A stretch of DNA of 24,588 nucleotides from Flammula alnicola (taxonomy: Eukaryota; Basidiomycota; Agaricomycetes; Agaricales; Strophariaceae): contig JADNRV010000563.1 in the NCBI GenBank assembly GCA_015499995.1, positions 1 to 24,588 of the forward strand, given 5' to 3'. Each line of letters begins with the position of its first letter. Position 1 is the first letter of the stretch. Shown piece after piece: positions 1 through 9,080 of this stretch. The position numbers were made by a program, and so were the translations under genes. The notes beneath the pieces were generated by a model. It searched no databases and had not been told where the DNA came from. It worked only from the letters and a program-made list of their open reading frames with translations.

Positions 1-49
1 GCATTTATTCAACATTTTGATGGCCGAATCTGGGCTCAGCAAGGGAGTA

Positions 50-626
50 CAGTCGAACCCCTCATAACGCATACCCCTCGGTGGACGGCCCAGGGTATGC
101 GTTATCAGAGGTTATGCATTAACAGAGGTAGGCTAAAAATAGATTCAAAATTCCATAGGCAAAATACCAAACAATAATTAAAGTATTGGTGTTGAAATAT
201 GCCATGGAGAGTAATATAGGCCATTGTGAATAAATCTGTGAAGGAACGCTCAGATTTCCTTGGATACTCCCAGTGAGAGTGGTCCCATAGTCATTAGAGT
301 CGTGTGAAAATCATGCCAAAGGGCGCGAAAATGGTAATTTTGCAGGTTAAGAGTATCAAAAAGGCTAGTTTTAAACTGTCCATGTGGTGCATCACAGTGG
401 GGGCGACCAGCAAACCAATTATTTGACCTCAAATTCAAGAATTTCTACCTAATATAGTGCCCAAAACCTATGCCTTTTGCCCGCTGAGGGGTATGCCTTA
501 TGCCTTATTGCGGACCTATGCGTTATGCTATGCAATTCCCCGCCCACCAACTTGGTGGAGCGATGGAGCTATGCATTATAAGGGGTTATGCCTTATCAGA
601 GGTATGCGTTATGAGGGGTTCGACTG
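50..626. mobile_element. MITE, pogo/Fot1-like (Tc1/mariner superfamily), 577 bp
   Basis: The element is bounded by perfect 26 bp terminal inverted repeats at 50-75 and 601-626, starting CAGTCGAACCCC. It is flanked on both sides by TA (48-49 and 627-628), the target duplication of Tc1/mariner-type transposases. Subterminal regions hold several degenerate copies of TATGCGTTAT/TATGCCTTAT in both orientations (about 94-120 and 468-610). No transposase is encoded, and the short ORFs inside look spurious. It must be mobilised in trans by a pogo/Fot1-type enzyme elsewhere. Termini and TSD are read directly; the superfamily is inferred from TA TSD and TIR form. Confidence 0.85.
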
Positions 627-689
627 TATATATTTTAAAAAAATCCCCGGCCAATTTGGCCACTGGCCAAAGTTGGCGGTGTTTAGGCG
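627..689. other. Unassigned palindromic fragment next to the truncated pol
   Basis: This AT-rich then palindromic stretch (TTGGCCACTGGCCAA core near 655-669) lies between the MITE and the first readable integrase codon. The pol frame meets a TAG at 684-686, so it is not pol. It was continuous with 1-49 before the MITE inserted. A similar GGCCACTG-centred palindrome occurs at about 21178-21205, beside the other Ty3/gypsy breakpoint. It may be the end of an unidentified DNA element that truncated pol. Confidence 0.35.
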
Positions 690-1367
690 GGCGGCACCAT
701 AGTAACGGGCGCGCATCCGGTAATACCGCTAGATATACAAGAGGCGACATGGCTTGTAGAATTACCCGACAGGGTTCTCACAACCGAGGAGCTAGTTGGT
801 TATAGGGCGAGAGCTCTGGCCAAACATAAAGTTCATATAGATGAAATGCGTGAGCGTATTTCGAAAATAAAGCGAGACGCGCTAGCTAAGTTTGAGGAAA
901 AGCAGTCCGCAAAAATAAGAGACTTTATCTTCAAACCAGGAGATTTGGTCCTAGTTAGAAACACACAAGTGGAGTCCTCTTTGAATCGTAAAATGCAGCC
1001 GCGATATCTCGGACCAATGATAGTCATGGCTAGAAACCTAGGAGGAGCCTATATAGTTGCAGAAATGGATGGCTCGGTTTCACACAATAAAGTGGCAGCC
1101 TTTAGAGTCATTCCTTATTTCGCTAGGCGACATATAAAGCTTCCAGACAACTTAGAAGACGTGATTGATCATAATCTAGAGACTTTGAGGAAGCTAGCTG
1201 AGCGACCAGAGGATGATGATGAAGCCTTAGGCCCGGACCTCATATTCAGTGATGCACCGGTTCGAAGAAAAGCGAGCAGAAGGCACGAACCTGAGCCCGA
1301 GCCTGAGCACGAACTAGAACCTGAGGAAGAGTTCGAGGACGAAGACTTATGGTGGGATGAAGAGTAA
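690..1367 (+). pseudogene. Ty3/gypsy integrase C-terminal fragment (5'-truncated pol)
   Basis: The open frame ≡ 690 encodes about 225 residues and ends at TAA 1365-1367. It starts within the distal integrase region (TGAHPVIPLDIQEATWLVEL, around 708-764). It continues through a helical spacer (ALAKHKVHIDEMRERI), the typical FKPGDLVLVRN strand and a GPY/F-like module (QPRYLGPMIVMARNLGGAYI). No chromodomain follows. Instead there is a strongly acidic tail rich in EPEPE and ending DLWWDEE. The zinc-binding HHCC and DDE core are absent because the 5' side is cut at about 690. The first ATG at 846 is internal to the domain and not a true start. It is non-functional alone but marks the orientation of element 1. 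Confidence 0.85.
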
Positions 1368-1496
1368 AAAGGCGCAAAAGAGAGAACGATGTATTCCAGC
1401 CCACGCGAGCAAACCAGGCTACATAAAACAAGCTAAAGAGAGATCTATAAAGCCACTTTGAGGCTATGAAACGAGCTAGTTGTAACAACAGAGTAG

Positions 1497-2854
1497 CTAG
1501 GCAAGGTCGAGGTTATTCTGCATGCGTTTAAGCTCCTTGAGAAGGAGCTCGCGATGCTGCAAATGGAACTCGATGCGGTGCGAACCGACAACGAGCTCGG
1601 CCTGGATCTCACCAATAACCTTGCGATGAGCTAGCTCGTCGCCGGACGAAGAAGTCTTCTTGCTGACAAGGGCAGAAGCCTTCGCCAAGACCTCTTGAGA
1701 GTGCGCGTTGTTGACAGCGAGGTCAGAAGCTGTTGAAAAGAAAAATTAGAAACAAATGTCAAATATAAAAGACACAAAACGACGTACCCTCGACAAGAAC
1801 AGCCGAGTCGCCGAAAACATAGCTATCCTCAGTGCGCGCACGCTTAGAGGAGTCGCTATCGGACCGGGCCGGGGACTTGTCAGAGCTATGAGCCAAGGCC
1901 TTGGAAGCCTTGAGATAAGCAAGACTGTCAACATCCATGTTGGGAACTAGCGCGTATGGGAGACGTACCACCTCCGCGCGTTTAGCAGAAAACTGGAGAG
2001 AGCGTCAGCTAAAAATAGAAAAAGATAAAAATAGATGCGTACCTTGGCACTAGGTTCGGCACTAGGAGGCGAGCGTCTCTTGCGAGAGTTAGGACACTCA
2101 AGCTCCTCGGAAACCTTAGAAGGAGACGTGCCCGGGTCGGTAGCAGTGTCTGAGAAAACGATACGGTCGCCATCGACCTTCATCTGTTTAAAAACGCGCA
2201 GGAAGTCGTTTAGATCAATAGAGGCTAGAAGGTAGATGGGATAAAATAAGCACCAAGTCGTCGTCGTCGTCGACAAGGATATCGGAAGGAGACGCACAAG
2301 CACCAGGAGCGGAGGCCGTCTCGAAATCATCGGTCGCGCCCTTGCCGCGAGAACCACGAGTGAAACGCTTCTGCAGAGAAAATCAAAAAGTCATCAGCTA
2401 GCTGAGACAGAATAGACAAATGGAAAACGCACGGAAGAGCTAGTGGCAGCAGCGGCCTTGGGACCAGTCGGAATATCGCCTTTGAGGGCACGCGGCTGAA
2501 TGCTCAAGTGCAACGTGCAGACTGCAGTAGCCTTCTCGCTCAGCTTGTAGGGTTTGTGAGTATCCTGGAGCTCAGCAAAGATGTTGGCGACATGGGTGAC
2601 AGCCTGAGCAGCGCCAGGGTTACTAGCGACAGTACTAGTGTGCGAGGACCATTTGGACTAAAGAAAAACGAAGTTAGAAAAGAAACAAAGGAGAGAGAAG
2701 AAAAGCGCACCATAAGATACGCGGTTTCCTCAAGAGGTTGGGCATAGTTGGCCAACGTCGCACCGGGCGCGCCACGAATAACATCGAGAAGTTTAATCTT
2801 CTGCATGATATCCGGGTAGCTAGGAAGGTTGCGTTGACGGTCAACAGAAGCCAT
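1497..2854 (-). CDS. Antisense cargo gene B1 of element 1, six exons, unknown function
   Basis: I do not recognise the family. Exons on the minus strand are 2854-2711, 2657-2433, 2370-2254, 2183-2043, 1992-1788 and 1729-1497. Introns are 50-70 bp, all GT-AG, and the joined frame closes exactly at 354 residues. The start MASVDRQRN is preceded by TATAAAG about 80 nt upstream (2931-2938). The N-terminal 120 residues look helical and globular. The middle is acidic and Ser-rich (a VDDDDDL stretch) with NLS-like RKRR and KRAR. The C-terminus (SHRIEFHLQHRELLLKELKR) is a likely coiled coil. It lies 130 bp beyond the pol stop, opposite to it, and is the most pol-proximal cargo gene. No enzymatic or Cys-cluster motif is visible; a structural or DNA-associated role would be speculation. 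Confidence 0.72.
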
Positions 2855-2930
2855 TGAGAGGTAGAGGAGAAGAGGTGTGCAGAAAAGTAGAAAAGAAACG
2901 ACTGGAGAACAAGAGCGAAACAGCTAGCCT

Positions 2931-2938
2931 CTTTATAC
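2931..2938 (-). promoter_or_regulatory. TATA box of gene B1
   Basis: The minus strand reads GGTATAAAGAGG here, about 78 nt before the B1 ATG at 2854. The spacing and a pyrimidine-rich leader (TTCTCCTCTACCTCTCA before ATG) fit a fungal core promoter. Confidence 0.55.
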
Positions 2939-3070
2939 CAAAGCTAGCTGCTGTTTTCAGACGACATGAGGCGATAGAGATAACGCCCTAGCTCAAGAAA
3001 CAGTCTCAGAAGGGAAAACTCGAACCAATCACATTGAAATGCGCCTAGAGTACAGATTAATTGCAAATAT

Positions 3071-3680
3071 CTACTCTAAAAGGCGTAGGAGGTCGGTTAA
3101 GAAGATATCGCGGCATTTGTGGTTGGAATTGAAAAGAATAGGGTCGCGTTCAAAAGGAGTAACCTGTCGCGCAGAGCGTATGGTCGATGCCTCAGCCACA
3201 CCCTGTAAATGAGAAAAACGAGGCATGATTAGCAAAAACAGCTAGTACTCAAGAACACTGAGTTTATACCTCAGCATAAAAATCCGCGATCTCATCCTTG
3301 GATAAGCCTAGAAGGCATACGTAACGATGCACCAAAAAGCGATGAAGCTTGTTGAATAAAGCAGCATTAGCTAGCTGGCGAGCGACGTTCTGCAAGTGGA
3401 CTAGTTGCTTCAAGAGATCAAGAAAGCGAGCGTCAGGGTCGGGAGTCAGATGGAGAACGAGGATAGGCTCCTAAAAGAAAATGGGGTAATTAAGCGAGAA
3501 TCAAAAAGGGATTCAAACAATGAGGCGTACACAAAGGAGGCCTGCATGAAAGACCTCGCGTGCGAAGTCATTAATGTTGAGTGGACTTTGTTCCAAGGTA
3601 TACTCGGAAAAATACAAAGCACCTGCCAAAGCATCGAGGAAAGCGGTAGGAATGGGTCGGAAGGTTGCAGGTGAAGCCAT
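3071..3680 (-). CDS. Antisense cargo gene B2 of element 1, three exons, unknown function
   Basis: I do not recognise the family. Exons are 3680-3531, 3470-3270 and 3202-3071, with GT-AG introns of 60 and 67 bp. The joined frame gives 160 residues ending at TAG 3071-3073. The protein starts MASPATFRPIPTAFLDALAG and is mostly predicted helix (for example FLDLLKQLVHLQNVARQLAN), with no membrane segment, Cys cluster or catalytic motif that I can see. The start fits the MAS/MAT beginnings of B1, B3 and A1. A weak TATA-like TTATTTAA lies at about 3724-3733. It sits head-to-tail with B1 (217 bp between the B1 start and the B2 stop), as if the antisense genes form a unidirectional series. Confidence 0.65.
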
Positions 3681-4030
3681 CTGAATATTCGAGGACTGCT
3701 GCTCAAAACGCGTTCAAATCTGCATTAAATAACCAGAAGCGCGGAGCGCCTTTGCCGAATAAGGAAATAGCTAGCGCCTGCCCAAAGGGATCAAAAAGGG
3801 TCGCATGATGGCAGTGCAAGCCAAAAATGGCAACTAGCTTGATTGGCGATCAACGGAAACACATAACTCCGGCGCGATAATCAGGAGGCGCATGAACAAA
3901 AGACAAAGTCTTTAGGCACGAGGCATGGTGAAATTGCAAAAAGCAAGGCCTCAAGGCAAAAATGCACATGTTATAATATATAGCTAGCTAAACGAAAATC
4001 GAGCTAGTTGTAAGATTAACTACATGGCAT

Positions 4031-4532
4031 TTAAGAGAGATTCAGCCTAAAAAGCGAATTGAGAAAAAGCTAGGAGAGAAGGAGAAGAAAAATAACGAAC
4101 TTGGCGGCCGTTTCAACGTCGACTGAAGCCTTACAAAGGTGGAATAATGTCGCGGATGACCGGCTGAGATGATAAGATACGCGATCTCCGGGAAAACAAA
4201 AAGCAAGAAGCTCTTGTTCGGACTCCGCAATCGACGATAATATGAAATATGCGTCGGGATGTGCGGCGACATATTCCGGAGAAAGGTGAAGGGCGCACTA
4301 GGCAATAAAGTTAGACAAAGAGCGACGAAGTGTACAGCTGGGAAGCAAGAACGTACAGCGTCAGCAGCTAGCTGCCTAATAACGTCCAAACCAAAGGAAT
4401 GGGAAGCGCCAGGGCATAAATAGTCCGCATCAAATTGCAGAGTTGCGTCCTTGAGGCGTGCCAAAGTGTGTCGATCAAGGAACAACGGGAGATCGTCGTA
4501 GAATGATCAGAGTCAGCTGAGAGAGTGGCCAT
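4031..4532 (-). pseudogene. Antisense cargo gene B3 of element 1, probably frameshifted in exon 1
   Basis: Coding sequence is clear after splicing of 4356-4298 (59 bp) and 4100-4047 (54 bp). Exon 2 (4297-4101) reads CALHLSPEYVAAHPDAYF onward and a short exon 3 ends at TAA 4031-4033. Exon 1 carries FLDRHTLARLKDATLQFDAD and is open to about 4510. The only good start, ATG at 4532 (MATLSADSDH), is one nucleotide out of frame with it, and a TGA lies in the exon frame just upstream. The TATA box at 4581-4590 and the conserved MAT- start argue that 4532 is the original start and that one base was lost near 4505. An unseen upstream exon is the alternative. Product length would be about 127-130 residues. 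Function is unknown and no motif is recognised. Confidence 0.55.
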
Positions 4533-4580
4533 GAAGAAAAGAAAAAGAAATAGTCCGAAAAGAGCACAACTAGGTGTACC

Positions 4581-4590
4581 CTTTTATAAG
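4581..4590 (-). promoter_or_regulatory. TATA box of gene B3
   Basis: The minus strand reads CTTATAAAAGGG about 50 nt upstream of the ATG at 4532, followed by a T/C-rich leader. It lies about 30 bp from the internal hairpin-PPT module (4619-4653), so the antisense promoter and the PPT are adjacent. Confidence 0.6.
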
Positions 4591-4618
4591 CGAGATAAAC
4601 CAGACGACGCCCAGAATG

Positions 4619-4653
4619 CAACTGGGGACAGTTGATTTCTCGTGGGGGGGAGA
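4619..4653 (+). promoter_or_regulatory. Internal hairpin plus polypurine tract of element 1
   Basis: A CAACTG-GGGA-CAGTTG hairpin (4619-4634) is followed 9 nt later by the purine tract GGGGGGGAGA (4644-4653). It matches the module at the 3' LTR border (7602-7637) in order, spacing and tract, but no LTR start (TGATAG) follows. It could be a second plus-strand primer site, comparable to central PPTs in other retroelements, or a relic of a lost LTR border. Confidence 0.55.
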
Positions 4654-5132
4654 TAGGAATAGCTAGCCGCATTCCTAGCGATGCTCCGGACTTACAAAGA
4701 CAAAAACTGCGAACTAGCTGGCTGTCAAGCAGCAAGTAAGCAGCTAGGACTTTGAAATAAACTAGGTCCTAGTAAAACAAAGACACAGCATAGATTTAAA
4801 AGAAAACTAGTCACTATAAAAGTCAATCTTAGACTTGACTTAAGGCTTAGAGACTTAGGTTTTAGGCTTAGGGTCACACCAGAGATACAACACAAGAAAT
4901 ATATTTAAACATAAGTAGTGAGACTATCAGTCTCACTACTAAGGGGGGACGACGATCTAAGAGATCGCCGCCCCCAAGGCAAAAGTAATCGAAAGGGGAC
5001 GATGATCTAAAAAGACCACCGCCCCCGCAGCATGCAACGTCCGAGATATATACACGACGTAAATAAAAGGCCCCGAGGCCGCCCAAGACACCCGCTACCA
5101 AGACTACAGACCGAGACGACGCGAGCAGATTT
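4654..5132. other. Noncoding spacer between B3 promoter and A1 3' end, with hairpin cluster
   Basis: No gene is seen here. A perfect 12 bp stem with a 3 nt loop (AGTAGTGAGACT/AGTCTCACTACT) lies at 4914-4940. Two diverged copies of a G4-C4 foldback, each about 31 bp (GGGGACGAYGATCT...CGCCCCC), follow at about 4945-4975 and 4997-5027. These would lie in the 3' untranslated or downstream region of A1 if its transcript runs past 5133. Short TTAGG/CTTAGRC repeats occur at about 4829-4873. Confidence 0.6.
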
Positions 5133-7170
5133 CTATGATACAAATAAAAGAAGAAAAAGGGAATGTCGGAACGAATAGAAATTACTGCTCATCGGTCTCC
5201 ATGTCATCGGGCTGGTTCTCGTGGTCGCCGTCGGGATCGCGAAGGTCCGCGTCTTGAAGCTGACCTTCGAAGAGCTTTGGCGAAGTGGCGGGCGAGATGG
5301 AGAGCGCCCGGAACGGCCAGCACCAGAAGAGGAGGCACGAGGAGGTCCGCTGGGAGCAGACGAGGCACGAGCGACGAAGTCGTACCTTTCGAGGGCCTCC
5401 TCGACAGCCGAAAAAGGGGGTGCCGATTGAGAGACACGATCTTCGAAACGAGAAAAGTACTCGTTAAGAAAATCGATGTCTGGGAAGGCGGGGTCCGGGA
5501 GTTTCGCGGCGTCGAGGTACTCGACGAGAGCCTTTTTGTCACCTGAGAGAATGGCGTCCAGCACGTTGGCACTCTGGAAACGAGAACCGAGGGTATGGCC
5601 AGGAGGGAGGTTGTGCTGAACCCAACCCGCGCGATCAATCAGCTGAGCAACAAGAGGGGCGGCGCGTCGATTGGCACGATCTGCCAGCTGTGAAAACAAA
5701 GTAGCCTCTTGCAGCAGGGATTGGATGCGAGCCACGAGATCTTGAAGATCTATACAGAACAAATTAGAGAAAAGAAAACAAAGAAAAAACAAAACTTACG
5801 GGCACGAGTAGAAAGGTTGAACGGTTCGACGTTCTCGAGCACCTGATCGAGCTCCTCGGGGATAAGCTCGAAGGTGCAACGGGCTTTGCCACCAGTCTGG
5901 CATTGGCCACAACGTTTTCCCCAACCGAGAAAGGTGCACTCGTGAAACTCACCCTTAAAACTAAAAGTGGAACAGGCCATACAGTTTCCAGGGTTCTAAA
6001 AAGAAAAGTCAGAAAAGAGACACTACAAGATGAGGAAACGTACGTTGAGACGCTTGGTGAAAGGCAGGAAACCCGAAGGAAGATCGATGGCGTCTTCGCA
6101 TGGGGAACCAGGCTGATTCAAAAGCTCGATTGCGGCGACCTCGCGAGGAAGAAGCTTGCCGGGAGGCTTGTTCTTGCCCTTGGACTTGGAACGCGACGAC
6201 GATGCAAAAGGAGCATCGTCGTCGGAGTCGTCGCTGAGCTCCAGAACAGCGTGAGGGGGGGAGCTGTGTTTAGCGACAGGGGAGGGGCGGCGACGCTTCT
6301 CGACCTTAACGACAGGCGCTAATAGAAAAGAAAACAAGTAAAAGTTAGTATCAAAGAAAGAAAGATAAATGAACAACCTACAAGGAGCGCGAGTAGGCGC
6401 CTTATTAAGGGCGGGAGCTTTAGCTTTTGCCTTGGAAGGGACCGGAGGCGGAGGCATGTCATCGGCAGAAGTAGCCGCTCGCTTCGACTTGAGGCGAGTG
6501 GAGGCTGAAGAGGGAACAGGAGAGGTGGCGACCACTTCCCTAGAAGGGCCAGAAGCGGAAGAACGGCTAGGACGGGGAGGAGGGCTGGACTCTAGAAAGA
6601 GATTGAGGAAAAGAGAAGAAACAAAAACGAAAATGCGCACCAATGCGTTTACGTTTAGTGGGAGGCCCAACCTTAGCGGATTTGCGAGGAGCCTCGACGC
6701 TGGAATCGGAGTGGTCCAGTTCGTCGACCTCGAGCTCCTCTTCGTCGCCAGGGTCTCCGATGTAAACATAGTCTGCAGCAAGATGGGTAGTGCGGAGAAA
6801 ATGGTTATTGGCCTGTAGATTCATAAGTAAGAAAAGACAGGAAAAAGAAAAAGAAGAAAGTGGGGCGTACGTTGAAGTTTGCTGGGGTGTTTTGGATTAA
6901 CCAGGCATTCCAGGCGGGGGGACGCTTAGAAAGCTGATGTGCGGCCACCGACAGAGAAGTCAAAAAGGCGCGTAGAGCATCACAGTTGATAGAGTCATCC
7001 GGGAATCGTTGCAAGTGTTGATCTAAGGGACCGTGGATGGCCTCGATGGCTGCGCGAATCTCGGCAGCGGGAGGATGGGTACCGGAGGAGCGGAAGGAGC
7101 TGAAAATCTTCGCAGTGGACTTGATGTACCCGCGGATGAGCTCGAAGTGGTCGTCAGATGTCGAAGCCAT
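5133..7170 (-). CDS. Antisense cargo gene A1 of element 1: Zn2Cys6-like cluster protein, six exons
   Basis: Exons are 7170-6871, 6812-6641, 6591-6382, 6318-6044, 5995-5800 and 5749-5133. Introns are 48-63 bp GT-AG and the joined frame is open for 589 residues. Residues 1-about 125 look helical. Residues about 125-315 are disordered, acidic then basic, with NLS-like PTKRKRI and VEKRRRP. A six-Cys cluster lies at about 324-359 (C324, C327, C339, C348, C351, C359; spacing CX2CX11CX8CX2CX7C), followed by a helical segment LQDLVARIQSLLQE. Zn2Cys6 regulators have X6 in the first long loop, so this is a variant. The C-terminus is doubtful: another frame gives an acidic tail ending METDEQ at TAA 5182-5184, so a one-base shift in the Ser/Pro-rich part is likely. 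The probable role is a DNA- or RNA-binding regulator in the nucleus (inference). Confidence 0.75.
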
Positions 7171-7601
7171 GAGCGAAATGAAAGAAGAGAAGTGGGGAGT
7201 GAAAAGTTGAACTTTTGAAGTTTAAAAGGCAGAGGACACGTGAGCGGTCGGGAGGAACCGAACACCGAAGAATGCGAGAGAAAAGAAAAGAAAATGTGGA
7301 AGCGACGCACGGGAGGGCGATCGCGAAAAGCCTAAGCTTAACAATTCCCTAGAGGGAAGGAGCGGCGCTACAAGATACAGTGCAGGCTAAAAATAGATCT
7401 GTGTTCGGAGATGGGCGCTTGTGCCATGCAACTTACCCAATCGGGAAGTGCGCATCAAAAGTCAAAGAGCCAGAGACGCGGAGAGCTAGTAGCAATGCTG
7501 CAACTCGCTAGCTGCACCAGAAAACAAAGTGTATAAAACAGAAAGTCAACTAGTAGGAAATAAAGAGCAGAACCCTAGTGGTGCTCGAGGGACGAGTCCG
7601 G
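7171..7601. other. Promoter/leader region of A1 and PPT-proximal noncoding sequence
   Basis: No gene is seen. A TATA-like CTTTTAAA (minus strand, about 7219-7228) precedes the A1 ATG at 7170 by about 50 nt, with a CT-rich leader. The remainder is noncoding element sequence with GCTAGCT motifs (for example 7504-7510). Confidence 0.5.
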
Positions 7602-7637
7602 TTGACTGAGGACAGTCAAGATTTCGTGGGGGGGAGA
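7602..7637 (+). promoter_or_regulatory. Hairpin plus 3' polypurine tract of element 1
   Basis: TTGACTG-AGGA-CAGTCAA (7602-7619) is a 7 bp hairpin followed by the tract GGGGGGGAGA (7628-7637). The LTR starts TGATAG directly after it. This is the expected position of the plus-strand primer in LTR retroelements. The hairpin recurs at three other sites in the window with compensatory changes. Confidence 0.75.
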
Positions 7638-8953
7638 TGATAGGGCCGCAAATAGGCCACGCGTGAATTCGCGAATATATCATCTTTTACCTATAGAATA
7701 TAACCGAGACAGAGAGACTATAACCTACCCAAGTTAGTAGTCTAAGGCCTAGCTATGCGACTACTAGTTGTCATATAACCTGTGACAATGGTAATCAGAC
7801 GCGGTTCAGAGCTAGCTGAGTCCGTATGATAAGCCGGGAGACAGTTAAAAGTTATCAGGCAGTAAAACACAGAACGCATAAGTCATAAACGACTAGCGAG
7901 GCATAAACGCACCATGGGGAATAATTTAAAAGACTTCTGGATACTTTGGAATTAGTGCGCGGCGAATTCAGTACAATCAGAGTATTGCTGAAAAGCTAGC
8001 TATAAAATACTACAGCTAGGAGTACAAGACGCAGCTAGTTAGCATGCGGTCAAAACGCACGACTACTAGCGCGCGTATCTTGTGACTTACTACGAGACGA
8101 ACGGGACGCGGACGCGTTAGTTAGACGCACGCTCTACCCTCTACCCGGGGGGGCTACCAAAAGTGGTAATAGGACGAGAAAGGAAAGAAGGAACCGGCAT
8201 CAATGATGGCCGCAGGTCCGGAATAAAGCGGCACCGCTAGCCGAGACGCACGCATGATGCGCATGGTACACGGAAGTCAGGAGCGTCCTAGCGCGCTAAA
8301 ATGGGATGAATTTCCAAATCCCTTGACCTCTATCTGGTCACCTGGAATACCCAACCCTATACCCATTGCCTGCAGGCATTATTTACACGAGATAAGAATG
8401 TTTTACACTATTTTATTCGCATACTAGAACCACACATAGCTGTAGTATAAAAGATGTACCTATGTAGCTAGTTACCTTAAGCAATCTCTTCCCAGTTTTA
8501 TTTCGAGCTAAGACGCAGTGTCTAGTAAGAAAGAGGACGAATAAAGGATCAGTTTGACTTCAATAGAGTTCGTTTGAAAGCCAGAAGAAGGCTTAGTGTT
8601 AAAGAGAAGTTCTTGAGGACAAGGTCCAAGAATTTAGAAGCCAGAAGAGTGCTTAGAGGCCGGAAGAGTGCCTAGAGAAAGTCAGAAACAGAGTCCACAG
8701 TGGGCTAGCAGATCGTTCAGAAGGTAGCGCACAGTGCGGCCTTAGTTTCAGACCAGTTCCCAAAGCTTCAGAGCAGCTAGTGGCATCGAAATTCGAGCTA
8801 GCAGCGTCCTAGAGAGTTCCTCTCAAATAAAAACCATAAAAATCAATAAAACCGTTCATCCCTGTGATAAAACGAGGCTTAAAACTACAATAAAACGTGT
8901 GTTTGAATAATCCCTCATACCCACTTTAAACGAACCGCGAGGCGCTGTCTACA
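7638..8953 (+). repeat. 3' LTR of element 1 (3' boundary approximate)
   Basis: The LTR starts TGATAGGGCC immediately after the PPT. A TATA box (TATAAAAG, 8446-8453) marks the U3/R transition. A possible 3' end is ...GTCTACA at 8953, giving TG...CA termini and about 1316 bp. The 5' LTR is not in the window, so length and target duplication cannot be confirmed. It has no long ORF. Its sequence differs from the 1769 bp LTR at 13026 and 15553, so it is another subfamily. Confidence 0.6.
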
Positions 8954-9080
8954 AGTCAGCTAGCTAAATAAAACAAACACTGTGGAGTACAGCACACTAC
9001 ATATTTCTGAAGCTAGTAGAGCGTCGCTCGACCTAGTTAGGATCTCGCTCCGCAGTTGTGTGTGTTGTTTAGGTCGCTGA
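8954..9080. other. Junction between element 1 and the DIRS-type genes
   Basis: No feature is recognised. The reading frame of the RT exon meets a TGA at 9078-9080, so the RT gene appears truncated or frameshifted about here. Confidence 0.4.

Larger units (their letters stand above)
690..8953 (+). mobile_element. Ty3/gypsy element 1, 5'-truncated, with antisense genes and 3' LTR
   Basis: The order on the + strand is integrase C-terminus (690-1367), four minus-strand genes (1497-7170), hairpin plus polypurine tract (7602-7637) and a 3' LTR starting TGATAG at 7638. Gag, protease, RT, RNase H and the integrase core lie outside the window or are lost. The pol-antisense genes-PPT-LTR order is seen directly. 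Assignment to one element rests on this collinearity and on a GCTAGCT heptamer bias shared by pol, the noncoding parts and the LTR. The LTR 3' end is approximate. Confidence 0.7.

Noticed and set aside
457..805. ORFs crossing the MITE 3' end
   Set aside because: They are built from MITE subterminal repeats and cross its boundary; no protein features.
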